Part shown: in pieces, positions 1 through 13,280 of the stretch
Layout: each line of letters begins with the position of its first letter
How positions within the stretch are numbered: the stretch's first letter is position 1
NCBI RefSeq assembly: GCF_903166545.1
Contig: NZ_CAESCH010000001.1
Coordinates: forward strand, 427,501 to 491,500
Source: Metabacillus schmidteae
Lineage (GTDB): Bacteria; Bacillota; Bacilli; Bacillales; Bacillaceae
Reading direction: 5' to 3'
DNA length: 64,000 nucleotides
The notes under the pieces: generated by a model
Told to the model about the DNA's origin: nothing
The model's database searches: none
The model's input: only the letters and a program-made list of their open reading frames with translations
Position numbers and translations under genes: made by a program

Positions 1-1281
<1,281 letters not shown>

Positions 1282-1353
1282 AAGCGTAAGCTTAGTGAAT
1301 TGAATTGTGAATCGTTATCTAGTTTTGAAGGAATATGCCTTCAAACTTATATT

Positions 1354-1469
<116 letters not shown>

Positions 1470-1481
1470 TAAGAAGAGGAA

Positions 1482-1512
1482 AAAGATCAGTAGAGATACT
1501 GGTCTTTTTTTA
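1482..1512 (+). terminator. rrn operon terminator
   Basis: An 11-bp stem (AAAGATCAGTA / TACTGGTCTTT, with one G-U pair) with loop GAGA followed by a run of seven T. It ends the rRNA transcript directly after 5S. The same hairpin recurs after the decayed 5S copy at 1714-1789. Confidence 0.9.
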
Positions 1513-1713
1513 TATGAATTTAAAAAATAATATAAACCGAAGGTTTAGTCTGTAAAGAGGTAGAGACAAAGTAAACTTACTAGCCTGAGGCTTGGGAGAA
1601 GCAAGAAGATCAAGGAAGTGCCGAGAGAGAAGACCGGAATGTGCGCAGTTGGCACATGAGGATCTGAACGAACAAGCTGACGCGGAGATTCGCCGCTTAT
1701 CGCAAGCCGAAAT

Positions 1714-1789
<76 letters not shown>

Positions 1790-1800
1790 AAGAAGAGGGA

Positions 1801-1829
1801 AAAGATCAGTAGAGATACTGGTCTTTTTT
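1801..1829 (+). terminator. Duplicated rrn terminator behind 5S remnant copy 2
   Basis: Near-identical to the terminator at 1482-1512: AAAGATCAGTA, loop GAGA, TACTGGTCTTT and a T run. It was carried along with the duplicated 5S end. Confidence 0.85.
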
Positions 1830-1920
1830 GCATGAATTAAATGATTGTAGAAAAACCGAAGGTTTTATCGTAAAGAGGTAGAAACAAAATATACTGTGGA
1901 TTTTTGGTGAAATTTGTAGA

Positions 1921-2021
1921 ATAGTAGATAAATTAAAATAATCGAAGATAAATTGCTGAAAATCGAAGATAAAATGAAGTAATCGAAGATAAATACACAT
2001 CATCGAAAATAAATTAATTTA
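1921..2021. repeat. About 20-bp tandem repeat, five degenerate units
   Basis: The motif ATCGAAGATAAA recurs at 1941, 1962, 1982 and 2002 (last unit ATCGAAAATAAA), spaced 20-21 bp. A weaker unit (AGTAGATAAATT) lies at 1922. It sits between the second and third 5S remnants. No spacer conservation and no palindrome, so it is not a CRISPR. Confidence 0.75.
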
Positions 2022-2108
2022 ACCCTATGTTAGTGTCTACGCACACAGGCACATGACACTGAACGAACAAGCTGACGCGGAGATTCGCCGCTAATCGCAA
2101 ACTGAAAT

Positions 2109-2181
2109 CCGACCACGGATATTAAGGTCTCAGCGCCGATGGCAGTTGGGGAGATCCCCCAGAGAGTAGGACATCGCCAAG
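2109..2181 (+). pseudogene. 5S rRNA remnant, copy 3 (more decayed)
   Basis: A third, more diverged 3' part of 5S: CCGACCACGGATATTAAGGT, CAGCGCCGATGGCAGTTGGGG, then AGAGAGTAGGACATCGCCAA. The downstream hairpin is eroded (GATCAGTAGTTCAATTTGATC). Together with copies 1 and 2 it shows stepwise decay of rrn ends. Confidence 0.8.
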
Positions 2182-2398
2182 GAAGAGAAGTAACAGATCA
2201 GTAGTTCAATTTGATCTTTATAATATGGAATTCAGCTGATGAATCATATTCTCTAACACTTCTTTGTTATCGTAAAATAAAAAAGTTCTTATGTGATTTA
2301 GTATTTAAATAAAAAAATTTGAATATTTGTGTTTGATGGGACACAATCGCGTATATATATAATAAAATACAATGTTTAACTAACTAGGAGAAATGCAT

Positions 2399-3091
2399 AT
2401 GGAGTTGTTGGGATATATTGATGATGATACATATACGATGTTTTTCCGAATCTTAATTGCAGCGATATTGTGTGGGATTATTGGGTTAGAGCGTGAATTT
2501 AAAAGTCATCCTGCTGGCTTTAGAACTCATTTATTAGTTGGAATTGGTTCGTGTTTGATGATGATTCTATCCCTTTATGGTTTTGAGGATTATCTTACGA
2601 TTAATAGTCAATTTGATCCTTCAAGAATTCCTTCCTACGTTATAAGTGGAATTGGATTTCTTGGTGGAGGAACAATATTAGTTAAAGGAGCTACAGTCAG
2701 GGGTCTCACAACCGCCGCTTCTATTTGGATTGTTGCAGGGTTAGGATTAATCATTGGCTCTGGAATGTATATATTAGCATCGTTTACTACAATAATTGTC
2801 CTAATGTGTTTAATCTTCCTAAATAAACTTGAAGAGTATATGGAAGTGAAAAAAACGAGAAGAAAAATGAAAGTCGTCGTTCAATCAACTCGATCTTCGG
2901 TAGATGAGGTGATTGAAAAATTATTATCCTATAAGATTAAAACAAATAAAGTTGTTATGACTTCATGTAAGAAAGAAAGAGACGGTAAAGTCACCTTTTA
3001 TTATCAGTTTGATATAGATGTTGATTTAACTCAACACGGAATACTTGAAGAGGTTCTTATAGAAATAAGTGAAGTGGAAAAAATTTATTAA
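2399..3091 (+). CDS. MgtC/SapB-family membrane protein
   Basis: About 231 residues. The N-terminal two thirds hold several hydrophobic helices and the family motifs GLERE (after helix 1), GIGFLGGGTI and GLTTAASIW. The C-terminal third is a soluble, ACT-like tail. MgtC/SapB proteins are linked in other bacteria to Mg2+ limitation, acid stress and intracellular survival; the molecular activity is not settled. I chose ATG 2399 because AGGAG at 2386-2390 lies 8 nt before it, while ATG 2393 is only 2 nt away. It stands alone between rRNA and the ctsR operon and codes in the same direction. Confidence 0.85.
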   Translation: MELLGYIDDDTYTMFFRILIAAILCGIIGLEREFKSHPAGFRTHLLVGIGSCLMMILSLYGFEDYLTINSQFDPSRIPSYVISGIGFLGGGTILVKGATVRGLTTAASIWIVAGLGLIIGSGMYILASFTTIIVLMCLIFLNKLEEYMEVKKTRRKMKVVVQSTRSSVDEVIEKLLSYKIKTNKVVMTSCKKERDGKVTFYYQFDIDVDLTQHGILEEVLIEISEVEKIY

Positions 3092-3142
3092 AGAGGTTTT
3101 ACAAGCTTCAAATTTGGCAATATTTAAAATGAAACAGAAGAG

Positions 3143-3171
3143 TTGAAAAATTTTTCTGTTCGTTTTATATT
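3143..3171 (+). promoter_or_regulatory. SigA-type promoter of the ctsR-clpC operon
   Basis: TTGAAA (3143-3148), 17-bp spacer, TATATT (3166-3171). The predicted start is about 3178, so the CtsR operator at 3180-3196 covers the first transcribed bases. Confidence 0.75.
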
Positions 3172-3179
3172 TAGATTAA

Positions 3180-3196
3180 AGTCAAATATAGTCAAA
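3180..3196 (+). promoter_or_regulatory. CtsR operator
   Basis: AGTCAAATATAGTCAAA is an exact fit to the known CtsR heptad direct repeat RGTCAAANANRGTCAAA. It lies just downstream of the promoter -10, so bound CtsR would block the operon. This implies autorepression of ctsR-mcsA-mcsB-clpC and release on heat or protein stress. Confidence 0.93.
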
Positions 3197-3216
3197 GTCA
3201 GGGAGGGGGAGGTTGG

Positions 3217-3678
3217 GTGAGAAATATTTCAGACATTATTGAACAGTACTTAAAAAGTGTACTGGACAGTAGTGGAAGAGAAATTGTTGAAATAAAGCGC
3301 AGTGAAATTGCGGATCGATTTCAATGTGTGCCTTCACAGATAAACTATGTTATTAATACAAGATTTACAATTGAACGAGGTTACGTGGTTGAGAGTAAAC
3401 GTGGTGGGGGAGGTTATATCCGAATTATTAAAGTTCGCGCTGATAACCAAGCACATCTGCTGGAACAGATATTACGTTTAATTAGCCAACGACTATCACA
3501 GGTTGCTGCTGAGGATATTATTGGCAGATTAGTTACAGAGGAAGTTATTTCTGCACGTGAAGCAAAGCTTATGTTAAGTGTTATTGACCGTTCCGTTTTA
3601 TATATTGAGCTTCCCCATCGGGATGAATTGAGGGCAAGAATGGTTAAAGCCATGTTAACTTCATTGAAATATAAGTGA
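3217..3678 (+). CDS. ctsR: Transcriptional repressor CtsR
   Basis: 153 residues, the usual length. CtsR is the dimeric class III heat-shock repressor that binds the heptad operator upstream. The N-terminal winged HTH is recognisable, including the CVPSQINYVINTRF helix and the glycine-rich wing SKRGGGGYIRI (about residues 60-70) that acts as the thermosensor. The C-terminal domain is the McsB phosphorylation and dimer region. GTG start, chosen because a strong SD (GGGAGGGGGAGG) ends 4 nt upstream and the first residues (MRNISDIIEQYL) match the family. First gene of a four-gene operon. Confidence 0.97.
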   Translation: MRNISDIIEQYLKSVLDSSGREIVEIKRSEIADRFQCVPSQINYVINTRFTIERGYVVESKRGGGGYIRIIKVRADNQAHLLEQILRLISQRLSQVAAEDIIGRLVTEEVISAREAKLMLSVIDRSVLYIELPHRDELRARMVKAMLTSLKYK

Positions 3679-3693
3679 AAGTAGGGGAGACGG

Positions 3694-4245
3694 ATGATTT
3701 GCCAGGAATGTAATGAAAGGCCGGCAACGTTTCACTTTACAAAAGTGATCAATGGTGAAAAAACAGAAGTTCATATTTGTGAGCATTGTGCAAAAGAAAA
3801 TAGTGAGCTTTTTATGTTTAATTCAAATACAGGTTTTTCACTAAATAACCTTTTAACAGGCCTGCTAAATATGGATCATGGCCTTGCAAAGTCGGAAGAG
3901 AAAAGTGTTTTTAAAACAGAAGAAGTCCTGCAATGTGATCGTTGTAAGATGACTTTTCATCAGTTTAAAAAGGTTGGAAGATTTGGCTGTGCTAACTGCT
4001 ATTCTACATTTAAGGATTATATAACACCAATTCTTAGACGGGTACATGGGGGAAATACAGTTCATTCAGGGAAAATACCTAAAAGAATTGGCGGCAATCT
4101 TCATGTTAGGAAAAAGATTGAACAATTAAAGAGTCAAATTCATAGTTATATTGATCAGGAAGAGTTTGAACAGGCCGCTAAAGTCCGGGATGAAATTAGG
4201 ATGCTTGAAAAGAAAATAAGCAGCTCCAATGAGGAGGGATCATAA
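3694..4245 (+). CDS. mcsA: Protein-arginine kinase activator McsA
   Basis: 183 residues. Two zinc-binding sites are visible as CxxC pairs: C3/C6 with C29/C32, and C81/C84 with C99/C102. A UVR motif (about 138-175) lies at the C-terminus. McsA binds and activates the arginine kinase McsB and helps deliver McsB/ClpC clients. ATG preceded by AGGGGAG. The stop is followed after 2 nt by mcsB, so the two are translationally close. Confidence 0.95.
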   Translation: MICQECNERPATFHFTKVINGEKTEVHICEHCAKENSELFMFNSNTGFSLNNLLTGLLNMDHGLAKSEEKSVFKTEEVLQCDRCKMTFHQFKKVGRFGCANCYSTFKDYITPILRRVHGGNTVHSGKIPKRIGGNLHVRKKIEQLKSQIHSYIDQEEFEQAAKVRDEIRMLEKKISSSNEEGS

Positions 4246-4247
4246 GC

Positions 4248-5345
4248 ATGTCACTCCAAAACTTTATGAATAAAGCAATGAGTGCTTGGATGAACCAAGA
4301 AGGTCCTGATTCAGATATTGTGTTGAGCAGTCGTATTCGTTTAGCTCGAAATATCGAAAAGTATAAATTTCCAACACTTTCTACAAATGAAGAGTTACAA
4401 GATGTTCTAAATTTCTTTGAAAACACATATGCAAATAAAACATTCCAAAATATTGGTCAGTTGGAGCTTCTAAAGATGAATGATCTGCAACCAATTCAAA
4501 AGAGGGTGTTAGTAGAAAAGCATTTAATTAGTCCTAATCTTGCTGACCATTCCATTTATGGAGGGTGCTTACTTTCGGATAATGAAGAAGTTAGTATTAT
4601 GCTAAATGAAGAAGACCATATTCGTATTCAGTGTTTGTTTCCAGGATTTCAGCTTGGAGAAGCATTGAATATGGCCAACCAATTGGATGATTGGATTGAA
4701 AATGAAGTGGATTATGCATTTGATGAACAAAGAGGTTATTTAACAAGTTGTCCTACAAACGTAGGAACAGGGCTTAGAGCCTCAGTGATGATGCACTTAC
4801 CTGCATTGGTCCTCACTCAAAAAATTAACCGAATTATTCCGGCAATTAATCAATTAGGATTAGTTGTTAGAGGAATTTATGGTGAAGGTAGCGAAGCTAT
4901 AGGGAATCTCTTTCAAATCTCTAATCAAATTACATTAGGTAAATCTGAAAAAGACATTGTAGATGATTTGATTAGTGTTGTTCAACAATTGATTGACCAA
5001 GAGAGATCAACCCGCGAAGCCCTTTATCAATCTTCGCATATTCAACTTGAGGATCGGGTTTATCGTTCCTTTGGAACCTTAGCATACAGCCGCATTATTG
5101 AATCAAATGAGACGGCAAAGTGTTTATCCGATGTTCGTCTGGGAATTGATTTAGGTATTATAAAAGACGTATCCAGGACAATTCTCAACGAACTTATGAT
5201 TTTAACTCAACCAGGGTTTTTACAGCAGTATTTTGGTGGACCATTACGTCCTAACGAAAGAGATATTCGACGGGCAGCACTAATTAGGGAGCGTCTAAAT
5301 CTAGAAATGGATCGTAATAAACGGATGGAGGATGATGAATCATGA
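4248..5345 (+). CDS. mcsB: Protein arginine kinase McsB
   Basis: 365 residues, related to phosphagen (guanidino) kinases. It phosphorylates protein arginines, inactivating CtsR and marking proteins for ClpC-ClpP. The nucleotide-binding signature [12 protein letters not shown] is at about residues 25-36, the conserved [15 protein letters not shown] at about 166-180, and GIYGEGSEA at about 208-216. SD GGAGGG precedes the ATG. The last codons overlap the clpC start (ATGA). Confidence 0.96.
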   Translation: MSLQNFMNKAMSAWMNQEGPDSDIVLSSRIRLARNIEKYKFPTLSTNEELQDVLNFFENTYANKTFQNIGQLELLKMNDLQPIQKRVLVEKHLISPNLADHSIYGGCLLSDNEEVSIMLNEEDHIRIQCLFPGFQLGEALNMANQLDDWIENEVDYAFDEQRGYLTSCPTNVGTGLRASVMMHLPALVLTQKINRIIPAINQLGLVVRGIYGEGSEAIGNLFQISNQITLGKSEKDIVDDLISVVQQLIDQERSTREALYQSSHIQLEDRVYRSFGTLAYSRIIESNETAKCLSDVRLGIDLGIIKDVSRTILNELMILTQPGFLQQYFGGPLRPNERDIRRAALIRERLNLEMDRNKRMEDDES

Positions 5346-7789
5346 TGTTTGGAAGATTTACAGAGCGTGCTCAAAAGGTATTAGCACTAGCACAAGAAGA
5401 AGCAGTTCGTTTAGGCCATAATAATATTGGAACAGAGCATATTCTATTAGGTCTTGTTAGCGAAGGAGAAGGCATTGCAGCTAAAGCGTTGTTAGCGTTA
5501 GGGCTAGGACCTGATAAGATTCAAAAAGAGGTAGAGGGCTTAATCGGAAGAGGTCAAGATGCATCCCAAACAATCCACTATACACCAAGAGCAAAAAAAG
5601 TTATTGAACTATCAATGGATGAAGCTAGAAAGCTAGGTCATTCTTATGTAGGAACAGAACATATTCTGCTTGGTCTTATCCGTGAAGGTGAAGGAGTAGC
5701 AGCAAGAGTACTTAATAATTTAGGAGTAAGTCTAAATAAAGCAAGACAACAGGTTCTTCAATTACTAGGAAGCAATGAATCGTCAGCAAATCACCAGGGC
5801 GGAGGTATTACAAATGCTAATACACCAACCCTGGACAGCTTAGCTAGAGATTTAACAGCTATTGCTAGAGAAGGTAGCTTAGATCCTGTAATTGGTAGAA
5901 GTAAAGAAATTCAACGTGTAATTGAAGTATTAAGCAGACGTACTAAGAATAACCCGGTACTAATTGGGGAGCCTGGTGTAGGTAAAACAGCTATTGCCGA
6001 AGGTTTAGCTCAACAGATTGTACAAAACGAAGTACCGGAAATTTTAAGAGATAAACGTGTTATGACATTAGACATGGGAACTGTTGTTGCTGGTACAAAG
6101 TACCGTGGTGAGTTTGAAGACCGTCTTAAAAAAGTAATGGACGAAATTCGCCAGGCAGGGAATATTATTCTGTTTATTGATGAATTACACACATTAATTG
6201 GTGCTGGTGGCGCTGAAGGTGCAATTGATGCCTCAAATATTTTAAAACCATCATTAGCAAGAGGTGAGTTGCAGTGTATCGGGGCAACTACACTTGATGA
6301 ATATAGAAAATATATCGAAAAAGATGCAGCATTGGAGCGTAGGTTCCAACCAATACAAGTAGATGAGCCAACTGTTGATGAAAGTATTCAGATTTTAAAA
6401 GGATTACGTGACCGCTATGAGGCACATCACAGAGTTTCTATTACGGATGAGGCAATCGATGCAGCTGTAAAGTTATCTGACCGCTATATTTCTGACCGCT
6501 TTCTACCAGATAAAGCAATTGATTTAATTGACGAAGCAGGCTCAAAAGTACGTTTACGATCTTTTACTACACCTCCAAATTTAAAAGAGCTCGAATTGAA
6601 GCTTGAAGAAATTCGCAAGGAGAAAGATGCTTCAGTTCAAAGTCAAGAATTTGAAAAAGCAGCATCTTTACGTGATACAGAACAACGTTTGCGCGAGCAA
6701 TTAGAGGAAACAAAGAAAACGTGGAAAGAAAAGCAAGGACAAGAAAACACTGAAGTTACGGTTGAAGATATTGCAATGGTTGTTTCGAGCTGGACGGGTG
6801 TTCCTGTATCGAAATTAGCTCAAACCGAAACAGATAAACTTCTTAACATGGAAAGCATTCTTCATTCCAGAGTAGTTGGTCAGGAAGAAGCCGTCGTGGC
6901 TGTCGCAAAAGCAGTTCGACGTGCTCGTGCCGGATTAAAAGATCCTAAACGTCCGATTGGTTCCTTTATTTTCTTAGGACCTACAGGTGTCGGAAAAACT
7001 GAGCTTGCCAGAGCATTAGCTGAATCTATCTTCGGTGATGAAGATGCAATGATTCGGATTGATATGTCAGAATATATGGAGAAGCACTCTACATCTCGTC
7101 TAGTTGGTTCACCTCCAGGATATGTTGGATATGATGAAGGTGGTCAGTTAACTGAGAAAGTAAGAAGAAAACCATATTCTGTAGTGCTTTTAGATGAAAT
7201 TGAAAAGGCACATCCTGATGTATTTAATATCTTGCTTCAAGTGTTGGAAGATGGGCGACTAACTGATTCTAAAGGACGTACAGTAGACTTTAGAAACACA
7301 ATTTTAATTATGACATCAAATGTTGGAGCTAGTGAGTTAAAACGAAATAAATACGTAGGATTCAATGTACAGGATGAAACACAAAATTACAAAGATATGA
7401 AGGGTAAAGTCATGAATGAACTGAAACGTGCATTCAGACCGGAATTTATTAACCGTATCGATGAAATTATCGTGTTCCATTCTTTAGAGAAGAAACATTT
7501 AAAAGAAATCGTATCATTAATGTCCGATCAATTAACAAAACGATTAAAAGAGCAAGATCTGTCTCTAGAGCTAACTGAAGCTGCTAAGGAAAAGATTGCA
7601 GACGAAGGTATTGATCTAGAGTACGGAGCAAGACCATTACGTCGTTCTATACAGAAAAATGTTGAAGACCGTCTTTCTGAAGAGCTATTAAAAGGAGCAA
7701 TTAATAAAGGTCAAAAAATCATTTTAGATGTTGAGAATGGCGAATTTGTTGTCAAAACAGATGAAAAAGAAGAAGTAAAGGCAAATTAA
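5342..7789 (+). CDS. clpC: ATP-dependent Clp protease ATPase subunit ClpC
   Basis: 815 residues, full length. Order: two N-terminal Clp repeats (1-145), AAA1 with Walker A GEPGVGKT near residue 210, a UVR-containing middle domain near 415-455 that binds McsB or MecA, AAA2 with Walker A GPTGVGKT near 545, and a C-terminal D2-small domain. It unfolds substrates for ClpP, including arginine-phosphorylated proteins. Start ATG 5342 has SD GGAGG 10 nt upstream and overlaps the mcsB stop. Last gene before the operon terminator. Confidence 0.98.
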   Translation: MMFGRFTERAQKVLALAQEEAVRLGHNNIGTEHILLGLVSEGEGIAAKALLALGLGPDKIQKEVEGLIGRGQDASQTIHYTPRAKKVIELSMDEARKLGHSYVGTEHILLGLIREGEGVAARVLNNLGVSLNKARQQVLQLLGSNESSANHQGGGITNANTPTLDSLARDLTAIAREGSLDPVIGRSKEIQRVIEVLSRRTKNNPVLIGEPGVGKTAIAEGLAQQIVQNEVPEILRDKRVMTLDMGTVVAGTKYRGEFEDRLKKVMDEIRQAGNIILFIDELHTLIGAGGAEGAIDASNILKPSLARGELQCIGATTLDEYRKYIEKDAALERRFQPIQVDEPTVDESIQILKGLRDRYEAHHRVSITDEAIDAAVKLSDRYISDRFLPDKAIDLIDEAGSKVRLRSFTTPPNLKELELKLEEIRKEKDASVQSQEFEKAASLRDTEQRLREQLEETKKTWKEKQGQENTEVTVEDIAMVVSSWTGVPVSKLAQTETDKLLNMESILHSRVVGQEEAVVAVAKAVRRARAGLKDPKRPIGSFIFLGPTGVGKTELARALAESIFGDEDAMIRIDMSEYMEKHSTSRLVGSPPGYVGYDEGGQLTEKVRRKPYSVVLLDEIEKAHPDVFNILLQVLEDGRLTDSKGRTVDFRNTILIMTSNVGASELKRNKYVGFNVQDETQNYKDMKGKVMNELKRAFRPEFINRIDEIIVFHSLEKKHLKEIVSLMSDQLTKRLKEQDLSLELTEAAKEKIADEGIDLEYGARPLRRSIQKNVEDRLSEELLKGAINKGQKIILDVENGEFVVKTDEKEEVKAN

Positions 7790-7797
7790 AAAAGGTT

Positions 7798-7834
7798 GAG
7801 GCACACTTTATGTTGTGTGCCTCACTTTCTTTTT
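7798..7834 (+). terminator. Terminator of the ctsR-clpC operon
   Basis: Perfect 9-bp stem GAGGCACAC / GTGTGCCTC with an 8-nt loop, followed by a T-rich tail (ACTTTCTTTTT). It separates clpC from radA. Confidence 0.88.
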
Positions 7835-7917
7835 AATAAATCAAATTCCACTTACATATTCAATGCATGTGATAAAATCTTAAGAACAATAGTCTGACAT
7901 GCACAATTTATCCCCAA

Positions 7918-7945
7918 TTGAATTGTTTTTATTTCATATCATAAT
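7918..7945 (+). promoter_or_regulatory. Possible promoter of radA-disA
   Basis: TTGAAT (7918-7923), 16-bp spacer, CATAAT (7940-7945), about 40 bp before radA and after the clpC terminator. A reasonable SigA match but not compelling. Confidence 0.4.
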
Positions 7946-7987
7946 TGGCTCGTCTACTAGCTAACCTAATAAGAGAGGAATATATGA

Positions 7988-9364
7988 ATGGCTAAATCAA
8001 AGGTGAAATTTATTTGTCAGTCCTGTGGGTATGAATCGCCCAAATGGATGGGAAAATGCCCAGGGTGTGGTGAGTGGAACAAGATGACAGAAGAAGTATT
8101 AAAATCTGCATCACCACGAAGAGCAGTGTTTGCTCATTCTAACCAAACTGTACAAAAACCCTCCCCTATAACAACCATCGAAACAACCCAAGAACCTAGA
8201 ATATATACAAATTTAAAAGAATTTAACCGTGTATTAGGTAGCGGAATTGTAAAAGGATCTTTAGTACTTATTGGTGGAGACCCTGGAATTGGAAAATCAA
8301 CATTGTTACTACAAGTATCCTCCCAGCTGGCGGATAACGGAAATGATGTTTTATATATTTCAGGTGAGGAATCGGTAAAGCAAACAAAATTAAGAGCGGA
8401 TCGTTTAGGTGTAAAGTCAAACAAATTATTAGTTTTATCAGAAACAGATTTAAGTTTTATTTCAAAAGCTATTGAAGATACGAACCCTTCCTTTGTTGTA
8501 GTAGATTCAATACAAACTGTCTATCATAGTGAAATAAGCTCAGCACCAGGTAGTGTATCTCAAGTTAGAGAATCAACTGCAGAATTGATGAGAATTGCTA
8601 AAACAAAAGGTATTGCAATTTTCATTGTTGGTCATGTTACAAAAGAGGGTTCCATAGCCGGACCTAGACTACTTGAACATATGGTTGATACAGTCCTTTA
8701 TTTTGAGGGAGAGCGACATCATACATACCGAATTCTGCGTGCTGTAAAAAACCGTTTTGGCTCGACAAATGAAATGGGCATTTTTGAGATGAAGGAAGCT
8801 GGTTTAGAAGAGGTTCTAAATCCATCGGAGATATTTCTAGAAGAGCGTTCAAAGGGAGCTGCAGGCTCAACTGTAGTTGCCTCTATGGAAGGTACAAGGT
8901 CTGTTTTAGTTGAAATTCAAGCACTTATATCCCCGACGAGTTTTGGAAATCCACGCAGGATGGCCACAGGTATAGATCACAATCGAGTGCCGCTATTAAT
9001 GGCTGTTTTAGAAAAACGTGTAGGTCTTTTATTGCAAAATCAAGATGCATACTTGAAAGTAGCAGGTGGTGTAAAACTGGATGAACCTGCTATTGATTTA
9101 GCTGTGGCGGTAAGTATCGCCTCAAGCTTTAAAGATGCCCCCCCTAAACCGACGGACGTTATAATTGGTGAGGTAGGTTTAACAGGAGAAGTTCGAAGAG
9201 TGTCAAGGATTGAACAAAGAGTGATCGAGGCAGCTAAGCTGGGCTTTAAGCGAGCAGTCATACCACACGCAAATATAGGGGGATGGAACCCACCAGAAGA
9301 TATTGAAATAATAGGAGTAAAAAATGTAGCGGAGGCTCTCCAAAAAACGTTAGGAGGATCGTAA
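7988..9364 (+). CDS. radA: DNA repair protein RadA
   Basis: 458 residues. N-terminal zinc finger C10/C13/C24/C27, then a RecA-like ATPase with Walker [11 protein letters not shown] (about 96-105), the RadA-specific KNRFGS motif (about 254-259), and a C-terminal Lon-like domain. RadA is a hexameric helicase that extends D-loops during recombination; in Bacillus it also affects DisA. Start ATG 7988 matches the family N-terminus MAKSKVKF; an out-of-frame ATG lies 4 nt earlier. The stop codon abuts the disA ATG. Confidence 0.96.
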   Translation: MAKSKVKFICQSCGYESPKWMGKCPGCGEWNKMTEEVLKSASPRRAVFAHSNQTVQKPSPITTIETTQEPRIYTNLKEFNRVLGSGIVKGSLVLIGGDPGIGKSTLLLQVSSQLADNGNDVLYISGEESVKQTKLRADRLGVKSNKLLVLSETDLSFISKAIEDTNPSFVVVDSIQTVYHSEISSAPGSVSQVRESTAELMRIAKTKGIAIFIVGHVTKEGSIAGPRLLEHMVDTVLYFEGERHHTYRILRAVKNRFGSTNEMGIFEMKEAGLEEVLNPSEIFLEERSKGAAGSTVVASMEGTRSVLVEIQALISPTSFGNPRRMATGIDHNRVPLLMAVLEKRVGLLLQNQDAYLKVAGGVKLDEPAIDLAVAVSIASSFKDAPPKPTDVIIGEVGLTGEVRRVSRIEQRVIEAAKLGFKRAVIPHANIGGWNPPEDIEIIGVKNVAEALQKTLGGS

Positions 9365-10444
9365 ATGACAGAGGTAGAGAGTAAGTCAGGTGAAAAGACC
9401 TTAAACGAAATTCTACAGTTTGTTGCACCCGGGACACCCATAAGAGAAGGGATTGAAAATGTTCTCCGTGCAAAAACAGGTGGTTTAATTGTTGTTGGCC
9501 ATAACGAAAAGGTTAAAAAGATTATTGATGGCGGATTTGCAATCGGATGTGCATTTTCGTCGGCTCATTTGTATGAGCTGGCAAAAATGGATGGAGCCAT
9601 TATTTTAAGTGACTCTGGAAACAAAATTATGTATGCAAATGCACAACTGGTCCCTGACTCCTCAATTTATTCCTCAGAAACTGGAATGAGGCACAGAACA
9701 GCAGAGCGTGTCGCGAAACAGACCGGAAATTTAGTTATTGCTATTTCTCAAAGAAGGAATGTCATTACGTTATATCATGGTGAGCTAAGATATGCCTTGC
9801 GTGATATAGGTGTTATCTTAACAAAAGCTAATCAGGCTATTCAAACATTGGAAAAATATAAATTAGTACTGGACCAATCGATTTTAACATTAGGTGCATT
9901 AGAGTTGGAAGAACTCGTTACCTTTAAAGAAGTACTTCAAGTCCTTCATCGTTTTGAGATGGTTTTAAGAATTAAGGATGAAATCAATGACTACGTAAAT
10001 GAGCTTGGAGCAGAGGGTCATTTGATTAGGCTACAGTTAGCAGAACTTCTTACAGGTGTGGAAGAAGAAGCAGCACTGTTAATTAAGGATTATGCCCAAG
10101 ATAAATCTGTTGATCCTTTCCCGGTTATCCAGCAACTGCAAGACCTATCAAGTTTTGAGCTTTTAGAAGATGCAGTTCTTTTTAAACTATTAGGTTATTC
10201 TTCTTTTACGAATGTAGATGGACCTGTTATTTCAAGAGGTTATCGTATTTTAAATAAAATCCCACGACTTCCCGCCATCATTATTGAAAATTTAGTGACA
10301 ACATATAAAAATTTGAAACTTATTATGCGCGCATCCGTAGAACAGTTGGATGAAGTGGAAGGGATAGGTGAGGTAAGGGCAAAAAAAATTAAAGAGGGTT
10401 TAAAAAGATTACAAGATCAACTCCTCATTGATCGACATATATAA
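9365..10444 (+). CDS. disA: Diadenylate cyclase and DNA integrity scanning protein DisA
   Basis: 359 residues. The DAC domain carries the catalytic DGA (76-78) and RHR (109-111) motifs needed to make c-di-AMP from two ATP. A helical linker follows, then a C-terminal HhH DNA-binding domain ([17 protein letters not shown], about 332-348). DisA octamers scan DNA and stop at branched structures, lowering c-di-AMP. The ATG begins immediately after the radA stop, with SD TAGGAGG inside radA. Confidence 0.97.
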   Translation: MTEVESKSGEKTLNEILQFVAPGTPIREGIENVLRAKTGGLIVVGHNEKVKKIIDGGFAIGCAFSSAHLYELAKMDGAIILSDSGNKIMYANAQLVPDSSIYSSETGMRHRTAERVAKQTGNLVIAISQRRNVITLYHGELRYALRDIGVILTKANQAIQTLEKYKLVLDQSILTLGALELEELVTFKEVLQVLHRFEMVLRIKDEINDYVNELGAEGHLIRLQLAELLTGVEEEAALLIKDYAQDKSVDPFPVIQQLQDLSSFELLEDAVLFKLLGYSSFTNVDGPVISRGYRILNKIPRLPAIIIENLVTTYKNLKLIMRASVEQLDEVEGIGEVRAKKIKEGLKRLQDQLLIDRHI

Positions 10445-10632
10445 GAAGATTTAATGAAAGTTTTATTAAATGTGTTTTAATTTATGAAAAATAGGGTATA
10501 TTAAAATTGTTTTTATTGTTAAATTCTTTAGTACATTACAAGCTTGTTTCAATCTATTTACAAATTAAGATAACTATTTCACAAGCTTCAGAATTAGGAT
10601 AAAGTAGTAATAACTCAAAGGGAGGTGAAGGT

Positions 10633-11730
10633 ATGTTAATTAAACGCATAATCCAATTGCTTTTTCTAGTTATCGGTGGGATGCTGGGCATTCTTTTTAT
10701 ACCCGAACTACTTGAATTAATGAATATGCAGGACATACCTTTTATTAATACGCCGTATACATTAGCAGTAATAGGTGCAATTATATTTTTTATCGCAACA
10801 TTTTGGTTAGTAGATTATGTTGTAAACTGGATTAAAGTATTGGAAGAGGCTGTTGTCAAGGCACCTGTAACAGATGTTTTGTTTGGTAGTTTAGGATTAA
10901 TCTTCGGTCTTATAGTTGCTTTTCTTATTGTTATTCCTTTAAAAGATATCCAATACCAAGTATTTAACACCATTATTCCAATCTTTTTAACGCTACTATT
11001 GGGTTATTTAGGATTCCAGGTTGGTTTTAAGAAAAGAGACGAACTTATTAATTTATTTTCTGTCCCAAATCGTATTGGAAAGAAAAAAGGTGTGTCAGAA
11101 GAAGAAGCTGAAATTGAGGATAAAAAGTTAAAAATCTTGGACACAAGTGTCATCATTGATGGAAGAATTGCGGATATTTGCCAAACAGGATTCTTAGAAG
11201 GAACGATTGTTATTCCTCAATTTGTTCTGGAGGAACTTCAGCATATTGCCGATTCATCTGATGTATTAAAGAGAAATCGCGGAAGAAGAGGACTGGATAT
11301 TCTGAATAGAATTCAAAAAGAGCTTTCAATAAATGTAGAAATTTATGAAGGTGATTTTGAAGAAATTCAAGAAGTGGATAGTAAACTGGTTAAATTAGCA
11401 AAGCTTACATCTGGTGTTGTGGTAACCAATGATTTTAACTTAAATAAAGTATGTGAACTTCAAAAAGTGGCTGTATTAAATATTAATGATTTGGCAAATG
11501 CTGTTAAACCGGTTGTATTGCCTGGAGAAGAAATGAATGTTCAGGTTATCAAAGATGGTAAAGAGCATAATCAGGGTGTTGCGTATTTAGATGATGGTAC
11601 GATGATAGTTGTTGAGGAAGGTCGAAATTATATCGGAAAGCATATTGATGTATTAGTAACGAGTGTTCTTCAAACTTCAGCAGGAAGAATGATTTTTGCA
11701 AAGCCTAAACTTTTAGAAAAAGCTTTGTAA
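10633..11730 (+). CDS. yacL: YacL-type membrane PIN/TRAM domain protein
   Basis: 365 residues. Four hydrophobic helices occupy the first 135 residues. A cytoplasmic PIN nuclease-like domain begins near 170 ([15 protein letters not shown]) with acidic residues at the usual active-site places (VVTNDFNLN near 260). A TRAM domain closes the protein (about 290-350). Its substrate is not established. SD GGGAGGTG lies 7 nt before the ATG. The 188 bp after disA suggests a separate promoter, but I see no clear one. Confidence 0.9.
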   Translation: MLIKRIIQLLFLVIGGMLGILFIPELLELMNMQDIPFINTPYTLAVIGAIIFFIATFWLVDYVVNWIKVLEEAVVKAPVTDVLFGSLGLIFGLIVAFLIVIPLKDIQYQVFNTIIPIFLTLLLGYLGFQVGFKKRDELINLFSVPNRIGKKKGVSEEEAEIEDKKLKILDTSVIIDGRIADICQTGFLEGTIVIPQFVLEELQHIADSSDVLKRNRGRRGLDILNRIQKELSINVEIYEGDFEEIQEVDSKLVKLAKLTSGVVVTNDFNLNKVCELQKVAVLNINDLANAVKPVVLPGEEMNVQVIKDGKEHNQGVAYLDDGTMIVVEEGRNYIGKHIDVLVTSVLQTSAGRMIFAKPKLLEKAL

Positions 11731-11765
11731 ACTTATTAGAAAAACATTCTTATGTATATAAAAGA

Positions 11766-11810
11766 AAGGGGTCAGGTTCCGGGAAAAAGCGGAAACTGGC
11801 CCTTTGTTTT
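11766..11810 (+). terminator. Terminator after yacL
   Basis: Long imperfect stem AAGGGGTCAGGTTCCG / CGGAAACTGGCCCTTT around GGAAAAAG, followed by GTTTT. The U tract is short, but the stem is strong. Confidence 0.7.
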
Positions 11811-11875
11811 ACATATAGAGTGTAATCTTTTATGATACTATCAGAAAGTATAAAATTTTTATGGATGATCGTATA

Positions 11876-11927
11876 AGAAAAACTTAGGCTTTGGCCATTA
11901 TTGCTTGGCCATAAGCCAAGTTTTTCT
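11876..11927 (+). promoter_or_regulatory. Large inverted repeat ahead of ispD (terminator or leader hairpin)
   Basis: AGAAAAACTTAGGCTTTGGCCA pairs with TGGCCATAAGCCAAGTTTTTCT across an 8-nt loop, with a small internal offset. The A and T flanks make it look like a bidirectional terminator. It ends 35 bp before the ispD start, so it could also be in the ispD leader. Confidence 0.6.
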
Positions 11928-11950
11928 AATGTTGTTATACTTAAATTTAG

Positions 11951-13128
<1,178 letters not shown>

Positions 13129-13143
13129 ACATTGTAATTCTCT

Positions 13144-13172
13144 TTGTGTCTTAGGACCTTTGGTGATAAAAT
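13144..13172 (+). promoter_or_regulatory. Possible gltX promoter
   Basis: TTGTGT (13144-13149), 17-bp spacer, TAAAAT (13167-13172) with a TG dinucleotide just upstream (TGATAAAAT). It lies in the 152-bp gap between ispF and gltX. Confidence 0.4.
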
Positions 13173-13280
13173 AAATTCTGACCTAACCATGATTTAAATG
13201 ATAAACCATTTTACATAAAGGAACTATTCCAAAAACTTGCGGACAACTGTCTACATATAATTAGTAACGGAGGTAGAAAA

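Noticed and set aside
1921..2021. CRISPR array
   Set aside because: Units are 20 bp with a 12-bp shared core and no real spacers; no cas genes are nearby.
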